Below are positions 1-13,464 of a stretch of DNA of 64,000 nucleotides, in pieces. A program made the position numbers and the translations under genes. Below the pieces are notes generated by a model. The model was not told where the DNA came from. It saw only the letters and a list, made by a program, of their open reading frames with translations, and searched no databases. Position 1 is the first letter of the stretch. Each line of letters starts with the position of its first letter. This stretch comes from Rhabdornis inornatus (Eukaryota; Chordata; Aves; Passeriformes; Rhabdornithidae): the NCBI GenBank assembly GCA_013397075.1, contig VWZS01000187.1, positions 124,001 to 188,000 on the forward strand, read 5' to 3'.

Positions 1-3000
1 TTTCTAAAATAAAACTGAGGCAAAATATTGCTGTTACCCAGACACACGTTGGATTTCAAGAAAGTCTTACCTGCATCTTATGCAGGGTATCTAAGACTGA
101 CAATGAGCAGCCTACAAGGGTTTTTGTAAGACATGCTGAGAGCAATAAATGTTAAAGAATAAACCTCAGTTTTAAATATTTCTCACAGTATTTAATTTGC
201 TTTTAAATATAAGTTTCAATATTGACAGTTTCAAATAATAGGGCCACTCAATTTTTACACTCAGTTTTCACGGTTGTTTTTCAAAACAAGCAGCCCTTTT
301 TCATTAACCTACACTCAAAACTTAGTTATGTATAAGTTACTTAATTCCACTTAAGGTCAAAGATACACTGGAATAAATTATTGTTGCATTTATTATTCTG
401 TCAATAACTACAATTTGCTGAAACAAATCTTGGAAGTTTCCTGCCCATAATTAACTACCTCACAAATATTTAATACTTTTAAAACACACAAGACTACAGT
501 AGATTTATACAATAAAGATTGATTTCTTTTTCAGTGGTGGCGCCAAAGAAGCTCAACCTTTTTTTTCAATTTTTAAGCAAAATATAACTTTAAATAATAG
601 ACAACAAAGTCAGCATTATAGAAATATGGCCAAAATTTACATAACAGTTCATGGAATGAGTTACCTCATAATTTACTAATCTCACATGAAAAGTATTTAT
701 TACATTTTAAAGTGCAGTATTCTGTGCAGAAATGATTCAAGATCTCATGGAACTGATCTGTTCAATGTATTAGATCTTGCTCTCCTAAATGCCATTTGAA
801 CTATTACTTCATGAACATCAAAAAGATTAAATAAAGATAAATTGAATAGAAAAAAAAATTAAAAATTACATGATGCAAAAGCCTCTGTGTCTTCATGATA
901 TGAAGATATGAATCAACTCTTTTCACCTACTGCTGGAGTATGAACTGAAGAAAAGTCTGGCATCTACACACAAGTAGGAGAAGGATTACTACTGTGTTCA
1001 GTGAACCCTTGCCCACACATGTATTAAGACTCTCAAGAGAAAAGTGGGTCACATTCTAATCATAAAAACACACTGACTTGTACAAGAAAACATTTTATCA
1101 CCCTTTAAACTTTTGTTTTTGCAGCTGCAAAACAGCTTTATTAAGAGAGATAACATATATGTGATCATGTGCCAGCGCGGTAGTGCCTGTGCAGTATTAC
1201 ACTGTTAACACAGCTTCTTTTCAAAGATATGTTACTAAAATGGATATACACTTCTCCTATCTCACACTGATTCAAAGCAGGAGAGGCAGTAATCAATAAA
1301 ACAGGTACATCTGATGAACTTACTGATTCCCTAACACTTTACTACTTCCAGAGGTATATGTAACATGTTAAAGGATTTTGTTATGTTTAGTTGTTACTGC
1401 AAACTAGGAAAAAGCCCTATATATAAACAAAAGATTTAACAAAGTTATATATTAACTAATCACAGAATCTAAACTTACAAGGACAGGCCCAGCTCTTGAT
1501 ATTCCTCTTCCAGAAGAGAACAGGATAGCTTGTTTAATAAGAGACTTAACATGAAGTCTGATACATGGCAGCACACTTTAAATACATCCTTTACACAACT
1601 TTCAGAAAAAAAAGGAATTATTTTTAGAAGAGAAAAGGCATATTTTCATTGACCAGAATGCTCTAAAAGGCCTAAAGGCCTTTGGAGAGCAATTTCATGC
1701 TGCCATTAAATCACTGCCTTGCATTCCACAGTGAATTAAAACTGAGTCTCACCCAAAACCCCTCAGTAGCTCCATGATTCAAGAGCCAAATATGAATAGT
1801 GGGCAGCCCCTCAGCACTTGTGAGGCCAGCTCAGGACTGCACACTCTCAGAACCCAGAATGTTCTTTGTGCCATCACTAACACCCATCTCCTTTCACAGC
1901 CTACAGAGACACATTCACCTGGCCTCACACTCAAGAGAGCTCAATTGACCAGGCATATTTAGGTCAAGGATAAGGAGGTGAAAGGTCTCTCCTTGTCTTT
2001 CTCCCTCCTCAAATGAAGGTCAGTCTAACAAATATAACTCATAGAGGTTTCTACCTTTATAGTATCAATTCAAGTGTTAAATCAACTGTTGAATTTTTTT
2101 GTGTGTTTTCTCTGCACTTTGTTCACTTAACCCATAACTTTAATTGAAATTACTCTGTGGCTGAGAGCAAAAGAGTTTTTCTGAGGAAAAAAAAACAAAA
2201 ACAAAGAAAGAGAATTTGAGTTCGGGTATTTAGGATATGTCAGAAAACATATTTGACTGTTAAGTGCTGTTTCATTGTAAGCAGACTGAATTTTCTTTTC
2301 AAGCTAGGGATCACCAAAGGGAAAACATTCTGGCTATTCAGGGAAAAATATAAGGATCAAAAGCACCATACAGGATATATGTATTCTGCCTGATTTATTT
2401 AAATTGAAAAAGACATAAGTGCATTTATAAGAATTGCTTTTTCTTTTGTATTTATCAGTCTCCTCAATCTTACCTCCATTACTGCCATGACAGAATAATT
2501 AATTTCAGTCAATCAATCATTTAAATAAACCTCACAGGTGACCTCAAACTAACACATAATCCACCAAGAACCAGTCACAACAACAATCTTTAAATTCCCT
2601 TGGAAAGGAAAATTAAGTCAGCTATGTGTGGCTTGGGGCAACTTAAGCTGTAAATCTCTCTTTTCTGATCTCTTCATATGGATGAAAGAGCCGTAACACT
2701 CTGGATTACATAGAACTATTATGTGTTCTAAAAACTCAGGGAATCAGGTTTCAAACAGCTTTAATCATGACCAATTAACTGCATCTTTTGCCACCCCGTA
2801 ATAGTTCCACTGATGTCCAAAGAGCCACTTTAAGAAGCCAAACCTTTAACATTTAATTTTGGGGATACTAAGAGGCCTGCATTTGTCAACAAATCCAGAG
2901 GCCCCTTGCCTGACTGAAAAAGTACCCACCTTCTCCCTCTGCTGCATATCTTAAAAAAGGTGGAGCAGGCTTTGAACACTTGAGTAGGCTGCTATTAATG

Positions 3001-5100
3001 TGAACACATGGAAGGAACTGTGAATGTGGGTTTCACAGTTGCTCTGGCAATCACTCAGAGAATACAGATATTTAAACAACCACTTCCTTCTTTGAGGATA
3101 GAAATGTGTTGTACTGTCCTTAAAGCAGGAGTTATTCTCTTCAGCAGTACTGTCTTTGATATTTTGAAGATTGGCAGTATGCTTTTTCTAGCTTTCTTAC
3201 AGCAGCCTTCCCTTTGAAATTTCCCACCAGCCTACTGCTCCCAACAGGAACAACAGTGTCGATATAAAAAAAAGACATGACACCATCAGTTACCAGAATA
3301 TTACCACTAAGGGGTCAGTCTGAGAATCAGCAGATGACACAGCAGTAAAAATGCTGATGCCTTGTCTATACTACAACTCTCATCATTGCTACCCATAGCA
3401 GTGCTTCACCAAGGAGAAATTTTATGAAAACCTTGGTGTAGATAGCCACTCAGGGTTGCAACAAGATATATATAAAGTCATAACAGTACAGGAAATGTGA
3501 AGCTCCTGAAATACAAAAGGCTCAGCAGTGTAAATCCAGAAGATAAAGCGACTATAGTTTGTAATTCAACCAAGCAATGAAGTTGTTAGGTAGACAAAAA
3601 AAATCTCAGTAAAATTTACTTTTCTTTTTAATTAGTCAAACAAAGCACCTTGTGCCCAACAGCACCACACTTTGATTTAGGAACATTAAATTCCTGTCCT
3701 CATATTCCCTAGCAGACAAAAACTGCTAGGTAGCAAAGCTTCCAGAGCAAACCTAAAACCAAGGAAACTGCTCTCAGATAGACAGCAGCAGAGAAAATCA
3801 ATCCAACAAACAAGACAAATCCCATCTCTTCAAGACTGCTATTATCAAGCAGCAACTAACTGTTGTTGCAAACTCAAGGATGTACTATAGGCAGGAATAC
3901 ATTATAAGCAAAGAATAGTAGAGGTAATAACTTATTAGACCAAGGGATATAGTTAGGAAAACTAGACAGGCCTTTTGACATGCACATCATTCTTCACATC
4001 TGCAGCAGAATCAGCAACACTTGATTTAAATACTAGTTGAGCTGCCAGGAATTTAGCCAGATTATGCTAATCAGCTGGTACTGTGAGGGGAAAAAAACAG
4101 TTAATATCTGTGGTGCAGAGAGGAATGTTAACAAGGAGAGAGTGCCTGGTTTACACATGCCTAAAGCCATAATTTTACCTTCCCTATTTGTCTGCTGCTC
4201 TAGGCAAGTAACTACTTTGCCTACAGCTTAAGCAAGCCTGGTGAGACAGCTGAACTAAAAACTGAGAAGATTCTTTATACCTTCATTATAAATGTACTGA
4301 AATTTCAGCAGAATAAGTTGGCAGCAAGTATTTCAGGATTCAATACGGTATTGCCAGAGAGGCTGTGCCATGGTAAATAAACACTATATCTTTGACTGTA
4401 CAACTTTGCTGTAAAGTGGCTTCTACCTGACACTCTGTTCATACAAACACTAAGTATTGCAAAAAGTTAATTGCTTCAGGCCATTTGTCCTGTAACAAAC
4501 AGGTTGATTTTAGCAGCTCCAGGGAAAGTTTAGGAGTGTATATGGGGTGTGGAACCATATCCATATGCTATCTGTAAAGCAAGGATTTCCTTTGCAAAAG
4601 CACCCTAGAAGACCCTTCTCCCAGCAAAAGCACATCTGTGTGGAAAGATGCTATGTTTTGAAAGAAGTCTCCAAGGACTTGTGTCTTGGAGCACAAGGAA
4701 GCATTATGTGGAGCTCCATTATCACCAGCAGTTTTCAACCAACAATGTAAAATTAAAACAAAACCATAAATCTAGTATGTTTTTTTCATCAATACATGAA
4801 CCTAATTAAATGTCCACTCCAGTCAATAGGCTGCATGCACAAACATGTTTCAGAAACCACATGTGGAGGTTATCCAGAAAGGTCATTTTGAAGCATCAGG
4901 CCTCTTTTATCTCCTGTACAATGAAGAATCAACCAACCAAGTCCTAGACTGAAAATCTCAGTGACTTTCACCTCCCCCTCTGGTGGAGAAGAAAAAGACA
5001 GTGCTGTCTGAGCATGGGACAGCCTTGGATGTAAGGCAACTCTGATTTCTTAAGAAGAAAAAAAAACTTTTACGAAGTACATATGATATCACTGATACGT
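1..5100. other. AT-rich non-coding background
   Basis: No gene is seen. Reading frames here are at most 69 codons, with no recognisable domain and no splice-site pairing. Local structure is minor: an imperfect hairpin at 1661-1687 built on AAAGGCC arms separated by two bases, a short (TCAA)-like run near 2508-2518, and poly-A runs near 2188. An isolated CpG cluster sits near 1173-1180 but is far too small to be a CpG island. No interspersed repeat is recognised with confidence; old diverged repeats could be missed by eye. Confidence 0.6.
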
Positions 5101-5102
5101 AT

Positions 5103-5115
5103 CACACACACACAC
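5103..5115. repeat. (CA)n dinucleotide microsatellite
   Basis: A short uninterrupted CA run of about six units, visible directly. It is probably too short to be highly variable. Confidence 0.8.
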
Positions 5116-5344
5116 TTGTCCCATGCAGATTTGTCACAAAACTGTATTGTTAACAGTTGTGAGTCCTTTGCACCATGGCCAAAGCTCCTACTACCATACA
5201 TGATACATTTGCTCAGCCCAGTCTCTCAGAAGCTGTGAAAAGATGCAGTCCAAATTTTAGCAGAGTTATGACAAAAACCCAGCTCTATACACAGATCTTT
5301 AATTTTTATTTCTGGTTCTGTGTTTCTAATTTGCTTTTTCTCTC

Positions 5345-5365
5345 TTTTTTTTTTTTTTTTTTTTT
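5345..5365. repeat. Poly-T tract
   Basis: An uninterrupted run of about 21 T. It is not preceded or followed by a recognisable SINE or LINE body, so I read it as a simple homopolymer rather than the tail of a minus-strand retroposon. It creates a lysine-rich artefactual frame on the minus strand. Confidence 0.85.
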
Positions 5366-5369
5366 AATG

Positions 5370-6940
5370 AATGAGATCAGCACAGCCCTTTTCCAGAAGG
5401 CATTCCAAATGTGCTTTAACTTTTTACTATAGCAATTCAACCCCAAAAGGATGCAGTAGACAATTGCATGTAAAAGTTGAGAAATCTTTTGTACCCTCTT
5501 GGTGCAGAAAAGCAACTTTCACACAGACCAAGAGGTCCCTACTAGTGTAAAATAAAACACTTGGTGTTTACTTGACAGAAACAGGTGATTCTATTTAAAC
5601 TAGACAGGTTGCAATAAAACATTTGAGTCCCAATTGCTGACTGCTTACTTCTGCATTCCAACTACAAAATGTTGGTACCTTGGTAGTCATTAACCACTTC
5701 TAATGCCTCAATGAATCAGCCATGCTGCGACAAAACGTGAAAACTACTACTTTGTTTCCCTATAAATGTAGATTGCAATACCCAAGACAGAAATAAACTA
5801 AACTGTGCTGTTGGGCTGCACTTCTGAAAATTAAGTACTTCTGAGATGACTGAAATTCCTGTAACCTGTACTTCAGCTAAGCTATCACACTTCTCTTTCC
5901 ACATTATAAGACTTCAAGATTTCCACAGTTTTGATATTTGTCAGTGGAGTTCTCCAATGTCACTACATCATTTTCAAAGAAAAAAATCTTGTTTTGAATT
6001 AGTCCAGGAAGTGAGTAACCTTTTGGAGTGATATTGCAGCCCAAGGACATGAAGGCCCTCACCAAAAGCAGCACAGGGATACTATGCTCTCAGGACCAAG
6101 TACAAAAAAAATAATAAATACAAGGACTGAGCTGTCTGGGCACTTCAAGAAGCATCCCTACTGCAGATCTGGACTGAGTTATATGGGAGTGAAGATCTAG
6201 TAACACCCTTTCAAGTGGCTCAAGACTATTGCTGCTGGAAGCCTTTCCTGCCCATCTGACTCACTATGAAAACAGCCTCAGTGTAGTAAAATGTATTTCA
6301 CACCTTCACACAGATTATTTTTTCTTTATAAAAATTCTCCTGGATATAGAAACTGAGACATCAGTACTTCATACTAATATAAAAGAGACCTGTCTTAAAA
6401 ATATCACCTCATCTGAAGGTATTTTTAAGAAGATGGTCATTGTAATGTAAGAGCCATACAAAGTGTAAGATTACACAATGTATTTTGTGAAGCTGACAAT
6501 AAATTCCATTTTAATGTAATACAACACAGGAGTCATTGGTATTGCCAGACTGCACATATTTTAGTATTTCTGACTGTGAGGAAGCAGTAAACTTTCTTCT
6601 TTTTTTTTTTTCTTTAAGGTGAATGAGAAGACTAAGCACATAAAATTATTAAATGCTTAGAACTTTAATCAGAAACATAATTAACTTTTGTAAGACTTGG
6701 TAATTCACATGTTCATGGAAGTAGGTATACCTGAGGTCTGTATAGGAATAGCCCTTACAATGGCAGAGAGAAAGGAGAAGAAACTTGGTGTGTTTATAGA
6801 CTTGCATTACCCTTCTCTGTGTCTGAACTTTCATTAATGACAATAGTATTTATTAGACTAAATGCAAAATTCAGACAGTATGAAAATTAAGTATGTCATA
6901 CCTTGTCTATGGTGCATACCTCAGAACTAACTTGCCCTCA
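5370..6940. other. AT-rich non-coding background
   Basis: No gene is seen. Overlapping frames of 61-73 codons occur on both strands and show no known domain. A 12-base poly-T run lies at 6600-6611. Nothing else is recognised. Confidence 0.55.
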
Positions 6941-6948
6941 AGTTATTA

Positions 6949-6990
6949 CACAATATATAAACATACACAATACATAAACATACACAAATA
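6949..6990. repeat. 17-bp minisatellite, about 2.4 copies
   Basis: Two adjacent 17-base units start at 6949 and 6966 and differ by one T/C change. A partial third unit starts at 6983. The unit is made of CACAATA and TAAACATA blocks. This is a small local tandem duplication with no coding potential. Confidence 0.85.
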
Positions 6991-7059
6991 TAGTGTATGG
7001 CGATTCTATTGTACAATAATACAGACCCAGAAAAGTCTGGCCTTATTATGATTTGTTAT

Positions 7060-7200
7060 TCTAAAAGAAAAAAAACTGAAACCAAACAAAAAAAAAGCCA
7101 AACCAAAACAAAGAAAAAAAACCCCAAAAAACTCACAAACAAACAAACAAACAAACAAAAACAACAAAAAGACCCCCCAAACCAAATTTTAAAACCTACT
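7060..7200. repeat. A-rich low-complexity tract with (AAAC)n core
   Basis: The tract is almost only A and C on the plus strand. It contains a clean AAAC tetranucleotide run at about 7134-7160, flanked by interrupted poly-A and a short poly-C. The 73-codon lysine-rich frame across it is a product of composition, not a gene. Confidence 0.9.
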
Positions 7201-7750
7201 CTCTCAAAGCATAACTAATTGTAATTGCAAAGACAAGCAGTAACTTTCCCCAAAGTTAAATTGTTTTGTAGGCTGCATCCATAAAAATAGATATCTATAA
7301 AAACATAAATTTTCATAGAAACTGTACTAGGGCCTTTACCCACTTAAAAAAAAATTAAAATGGAACTGCAAAAACTTTGTCTATTTGTATAACTCTTTTA
7401 TATATATATCCTTGAATTTAACATTTTGTCTACTCATGCATAGATATTAACTTAGTCTTGTGGTGTAAGCAATATATTACCCCAGAGAAGAGAGAGGGCT
7501 AACATTAACAAATACACAGGTTTAGAGCACTTCCATTCCTAGCCTAATGTTAAGTAAGATGTTATTTTACTTTTAAAGGTACTGAGTATCCATAATTCCA
7601 TGCAGTTCACAAATGATGCAGATGCACAAAGACAGAAAAACTAACCTTACATATCACAAAATCAGATAGCAAAAAAAAAAAACAACTCATCAGAATTAGC
7701 AGACACTTTAAAATATAGGCCTCTGTGATTTGATTCTTAATTAAATGGAA
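7200..7750. other. AT-rich non-coding background
   Basis: No gene is seen. A (TA)n stretch lies near 7399-7410 and a 12-base poly-A at 7671-7682. Nothing else is recognised. Confidence 0.55.
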
Positions 7751-7754
7751 GTTG

Positions 7755-7842
7755 AAGTTGGAGCCAGGAGTAGAAGCCACAGGGGATCCTTTGATCTCAG
7801 TTTCTCAGACTCCACTGCTTTTTGCACTACCGTGCTTTCCCT
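7755..7842 (+). mobile_element. MIR/CORE-SINE-like relic, 3' part
   Basis: The segment resembles the 3' half of the old SINEs common in sauropsid genomes: a GAGCCAGGAGTAGAA-type block, then a CTCAG/CTCCAC stretch, a CTGCTTTT block and a CACTACCGTGCTTTCC-like end. In the family these correspond to the 'gagccaggaatagaaccc ... actccactgctctaaccacta' part. It is strongly diverged and lacks the tRNA-like head. Assignment is by eye, so the family is tentative. Confidence 0.45.
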
Positions 7843-7849
7843 TCACTTC

Positions 7850-10800
7850 AGCAAGTCTTAGGCTGCTGCTTTAGCAGAAGAGTCAAATCAACTCCAGGCA
7901 TGTGGCTGGGAAGGAATTCTTGGCATTTCTACAAACATTCACAAATGGCGTTATCTTTAGCAGATGAAGACTGATATTTTCAAAGTCAAGTCCTCCTAGA
8001 GTTTTGGTCCACTGGACCTGAACAGTCCATGTTTTCTCTGAGTATTTTATACTGGTCAAGGGTACTTTAAATTTTTTACAATTACACGGTGGCACATCCA
8101 AAATATATGCAATATGGAATTGCAGAAGACAATAAATAAAACCTTAAAAAGCTGACAACATAGGTTATTACAAAGCTAACACTATAAATATAAATATACT
8201 TGGAAGGCATTCATACTCTGCCTTTATAAATAACCATTTCTCCTTCTGCCACAAAGTCCTTTTCCAATATTAGTATAGACATTAGGCTGCTGAACAACAA
8301 AAGGAATGTTTAACTTGTGAACTTTAGACATGCATTTTAATACCTTTGAAGGTATGAGTGTAAAAGCTGTCTCAACTTTCTCACAGCAAGGATTCCTATG
8401 CCAAAAAATAAACATACAAAAAGAACATTTTAACTAAAAAGAGTTAATCAGAGAAATATAAACGGGTCGTTAAGGAACTGTAACATAGTAATACATATAA
8501 AATTCAGCAGAAATTTTACATTTCCTACAAAGGCCCCATTCCAGTGGTAGGTACATTTTGTGTTGCTTCCACTTCAAGAAATTAAAACCTGAGCTTTACT
8601 GAGCAGATAATGCTACATGAGTGTGCTATGGCAGCATAGAGTTGGTGCAGATGTCCCCAGATCACCTACTTTCCACTAAAAAGGTGCAACTGTAAAAGAA
8701 GGCTGAAGAGAAAGCTTTCAGGTACCTTTGCTCTCTCTAGACCTGAAAATAGATATAATTTAAAATCTCATTTACCAGCTCTACACTATACAGGAGCATC
8801 TTAATGTGTTACAATAGGCACAGAATTATTCACTGCATCTCTCTACTACCATTCAAGAAAATCAACCATTATTCTCACTCTACTGATATAAATTAAACTT
8901 AGTATATAATAAACATCTAATTAAATTACTTTCTCAGCACATTTTCCACACAAAGTTATTTTTGAAGCTACTACTGACAGTATATACAAGGATTAAACAA
9001 CATGTATTAAATTGCAAGCTATTAATTTTGGAATGGATCTGAATAGGCTCTTTAGAAATATTGACAAATGACTCACTGATTTTTGAACCATTATTACACG
9101 ATATGGATAATTCAAGGAGATTGTTTTATCTCAGTAGACACAGATCTAACAATTAATAAATTATCTTTGCTTTCTTTATAAAGGAATTCTCATTATAGTG
9201 CAAGTATATAACTTGCTAGGAACATACAACAGTAATAGCATAATTAATTTACAAGATTTTTCTATTCTTTGTTGTGATGTTTCTATGCATTCAATTATGA
9301 AAAACATCAATAGATTTCCCTCTCAAGAAGTACATTAGACAGTCAGCATTCTTCTTTCATAACCTAAAGAAGCTATCTTTTAAGGATATATGAAAGACGA
9401 AAAAAGCTTTGGACTAAAATTTTTGGTAGTATTGCCATTTCTACTGTGCTAAGCCATAGAAGTCCAAGAAATGTGAATTAGCATCTTTTGTGAACACTAT
9501 TGATTCTCCAGCTTCCAAAAATTGTGTTGTACATACAGTTTTTGAAAAAAGCATTTTTTTCAGATCAACAAGAGATTAGACAATATCAGGAACTTTTTAG
9601 GTAGTTAAAACAGACAGGAATGCACACTCAGCCTTGATACTAATGCTTACTTCTGTAGATGTGCTTTAGACTGTTTGCTTACTTAGAAATCTGTTCCAAC
9701 TCATTTCATCCTGAAAACTTGGTAACATCTGCATTTGCAGACTTAGGCTATACCAATAAAATTTCTTTAGAAAGTGTTTTTCAGATGCAAAGTAAGTAGA
9801 CTTCTGCTTTAAAAATTTTAGAAATGGCTCTCAGGACATTTGAGAATGTCAATTTTTTTAAACCTGTGCTAGCTCTGCTTTCTGTCAATCTGTACTGTAA
9901 ATCTTTCATTAAACACATGGCATTCAGTTTGGAATATTAGTATCATGGTCATGAAACTGGCAACAAAAATTAAGATAATGCTAGCCTACTGTATCTTAGC
10001 TCTGGAAGATAAGCTGTTGCCATGGTTTTGGTAATTTTGAATAACTATCCTTAAAAGAGTGATCATTGTAGCAAATGAAATGCCTTAATACTCCCCCCAG
10101 GCAGCCAGGTCCATTGGCTATTATTTTCCTTATTTGAAATTAAGAACATGTGTCTGAATGGTGTTGAAAGCTCTGCCAAAAACATACAATAGAACAACTC
10201 AAAATGCCTGATGCAACAGACACAAACATCATCCACAGCCAGAGGAGAATATAGGCTTATGACACACAATGACTGTAGGCACCATTAGTCAGGGAAAGTC
10301 ATCCCAGCAACCAACACTAAAAGAAGGATTCTCCTTACCATCATTCTGTTTGGAATGACTTGAGAGCAAAAAGGAGGAATTATGAAGTCTTCCGGCTTGT
10401 GGGGGTGGGCTTTGTGATTGCCATCACTTTTTAAACAGGACACTCATACTATCAAGGGTCAGCTCTCTGAAAATTGACCTTTCTAGAGTGAGATTTTCTT
10501 GGCTTTGACAGCGATACAAAGAAAGGAACACTGCCTGAAAGAGAAACCACAGTAAGCAGAGTTTAAATCTGATATTCTAACAGTTGTATTTCACAGCAGG
10601 AAATAAACTGTGGGAAAGAAAAAAAAATGCTCTGATATGGCCAATATTCATTAGAACACACTAATAGGTGTTTAATGAAGCAGAAGTACTGTCAGGTCTT
10701 TTAGCACTTTACAGAAGAACATTTCTAAATACATTTTGGATATTCATTCTGGGATGCACCATAGCCCTTACAAAGCCCTTTTGAATGCCATAAGAGAAAG

Positions 10801-12290
10801 CAGTTTTGCTCATTATGTGAGACAGTATTTTTAAATACTAACTTGTGGGCAAAATATATTGCGATAAGTGGTAGTATGTCTTATGTTCACACAGACAGAA
10901 CAGACTTTTGAGAAGAAAAGCCAGTCCTTGGAAAGATATTAGAACTGGTAAGCTGCTTTTCTGGATTTAGCTGAAATTTCATCAGCGCTGTAGGTAACAT
11001 TTCTAGTTTTGTAGGTGAGTTTTCAAACAATTAAATGTTCTTGTTTCACACAAGTCAAGGAGCTAAATAATTTTTAAAACTGTTAGCAAAAATAAGTGGT
11101 TTGAGTCAGTGTTGCTCCAGGTAACACTCTCTGCTTTGGGACTAAAAATAAAATCGTTCATTCAGAATATAAGTGGGGGGAAAAAAAGCAAGCTCTGCAG
11201 AGTTTTCAAAAGTATTTCTTCCTTCTGGGTTTGAAGTTAAACTCACTATTTATGAGGAATCTTGGCAGAACATAAAAATTTGAAACAACACAGCTGCAAA
11301 GACTGTCAATTCTTTACCTTGTGTAAAATGATAGGTCTTTCACTACAAAGACACTGGCAAGTTATTAAAGAACACAAGTATTAAAAACAAGTAAATAAAT
11401 AATTCTGGTTTGCACTCAATCACACCAGGCTTTTTGAAACATGTGAAAGGTACTTAGCATAATGGTCTCTAAATTTGTAAGGAAACAAAATTGCTTGGCA
11501 CTTAACTGAAACTGGCCAATGAATGGTTTCAAAACTCAGCTCAGGAATTTGGGAAAGACATAGTGAAGTCAATGTAAAGTCATTTGAATAGGCTTTAAAT
11601 CAGAACAGGAGTCAAAAGGATAGATGAGTAAACTTGATTAATTTCTTCATTTCTATGCAACTAACAGTACTAAACAGTGTCCTTGCTAATATTTAAACCT
11701 GAATGAGTGACTTATTCTGTGTGCAATCCCCGGGAGATTAATCAAGAAAACAATAGAAGAATTGAAAACAGCCATCTATCCTACAATCTTATCAGAAGTT
11801 ATAAATTTACAAAACTTCGGTACTACAGTAAAGAAAGTTTTACAAAAGGATCCAATCAGACTTTCCCATGTTAGAATGGTCACTTTACACCACTTCAGTG
11901 TCTTAATGTGCCTTGTGATATCCAAGCAAGCTGCTATATAGTTTTCCTCATTTATTCCTATGAATTAGTGTCTGTGGTTTTATCTACATCTTCTCCTTTG
12001 TGCATGCAAGTGTGTGTGTGTGTTGTCATGCCCCAAGCAGTTCTGTGGAGTTCTCAGGGTTGAAGCAGCTCTTTTATTGTAATCAGTTTTCATTACAGCC
12101 CTTTGATCTCTCTCCATTCTTTGTATACAACACTTCATCACCTTTATTTTCTGTCATAATTGCATGTGAAAGATTTCTCCTTTGATAGACCCTGAATGCC
12201 AAATCAGTATCGAAAAGAGTGTTGAAAAGTGTCATGTGCTCTGTCTGCTTTAAAAGGCATCCCATACACCTGTGAAAGACAAACAATTTT
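7850..12290. other. AT-rich non-coding background
   Basis: No gene is seen; frames are 72 codons or shorter and lack known domains. A (GT)n run of about six units is at 12010-12022. A slightly GC-richer patch at 10385-10470 could be a small conserved element, but nothing in it identifies a function. Confidence 0.55.
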
Positions 12291-12299
12291 TCAGTGATA

Positions 12300-12760
12300 T
12301 GACATATCTATCATCCGTCCACAGGATATGAGCTGTTCTGTCTGCTTAATAGCAAGGGGCTATGCATAGCAAAATAGTAACTGCTGAAAGAAATGTGCAG
12401 CACATTGCAAACTGTCTGGCAGCCCTCCCTAAGCCTCATCTCATTCTGGCCTGCTGATAATTCACAGACTGTGTTCCTGTGCGCTCATCACTCCGGCAGT
12501 AAGAGTGGCTAGATGGGGCCCCTGTCTCTGCTCCCTGTCACACTGTCATTCAGGTGTGTCTGTCTGCCATCACCTGCTGACACAGCCACATGCGTCTCAA
12601 TTACAGCACAGGCCTCCATTCACACTGCTGATGAAGATGTTCAACCTGTACTGGCTAACAGCATTCTCCCTTAAAGATGTGTCTTTGGGGGTTTGTGAAA
12701 ACAGACACCAGGTGAAATCTGCTGGCTGCTACAGAATGATATTTCTCAACATACTTTTGG
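12300..12760. promoter_or_regulatory. Candidate conserved non-coding element (unverified)
   Basis: This block is more complex and less AT-rich than its flanks, has no low-complexity sequence, matches no repeat I recognise, and retains CpG dinucleotides near 12318 and 12481-12495. E-box-like CACCTG occurs near 12571 and an ATTACAG motif near 12600. An 89-codon frame (12505-12774) crosses it, but it lacks splice signals and known domains, so a regulatory reading is preferred. Conservation is inferred from texture only. Confidence 0.25.
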
Positions 12761-13149
12761 TAACAAATTATTAGTGAGCCAGTCCTTTTCTCTACAATAG
12801 CAAGCCTCTGCCATCCCCTGCAATGATAAAATACAGACATGGGGTATAAAAATTATTCTTATTTTCCCCCTCTCTACTTCAGTGTGATTAAGCAGCAAAA
12901 CCAGAAAGCCAGATATGATACAACGTCAATGTAATTTATTTCTCTGTTTTACAGATGCCATGCATTTTTACAACTAAGGATGATTTTAACTGAAGACATC
13001 CATAGTCACCTTATAGGAAAAGAAAAAATATAGAAATGGTTAGAAGATGATAATGGGAGATCTATAATTGTTACACATGTACTTCTAGAGCCATGGAAGG
13101 TAACACACAGTGATACCCAACAGCAATGACACACGATACACACGAGTCT

Positions 13150-13460
13150 TGTGAGGCATGGCTGAGGCAGCTGGGGGTATTTACCTTGGAGAAAAGGAGG
13201 CTCAGGAGGGACCTTATCACTCCCAACAGCTCCCTAAAGGGAGGCTGGAGCAATGTGAGGGTCAGTCTCTTCTCCCACATAAGAGGGGACAGTACAAGAG
13301 AAAATGGCCTCAAGTTGCACCAGGAAAGTTCTAGATTGAATATTAGGAAAATATTCTTACTGAAAGAGTTGCTAAGCATTTGAACAGGCTGCCCAGGGAA
13401 GCACTGGAATCACCACGCCTGGAGGCATTCAAAAGGTGTGCAGATGAGGAGTTAAGAGCC
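13150..13460 (+). mobile_element. CR1 LINE, 3' terminal region, truncated
   Basis: CR1 is the dominant non-LTR retrotransposon of birds. The segment reads along the plus strand through the familiar CR1 3' region: GCTGAGGCAGCTGGGGGT, then a GGAGAA.AGGAGGCTC block, a GACCTTATC block, GGCCTCAAGTTGCACCAGG (near 13308), TTGAATATTAGGAAA and AACAGGCTGCCCAGGGAAGC (near 13383). It stops after the TTCAAAAGGTGTGCAGATG block, before the terminal octamer repeats. It is strongly 5'-truncated, as most CR1 copies are. The 85-codon frame here is a by-product of the repeat. Confidence 0.9.
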
Positions 13461-13464
13461 AGCC

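Noticed and set aside
1173..1180. Small CpG cluster as a promoter
   Set aside because: Only a few CpGs in an AT-rich context, with no island-sized GC-rich block.
7060..7218. Lysine-rich 73-codon frame
   Set aside because: It is a translation of an A-rich simple repeat with an AAAC core.
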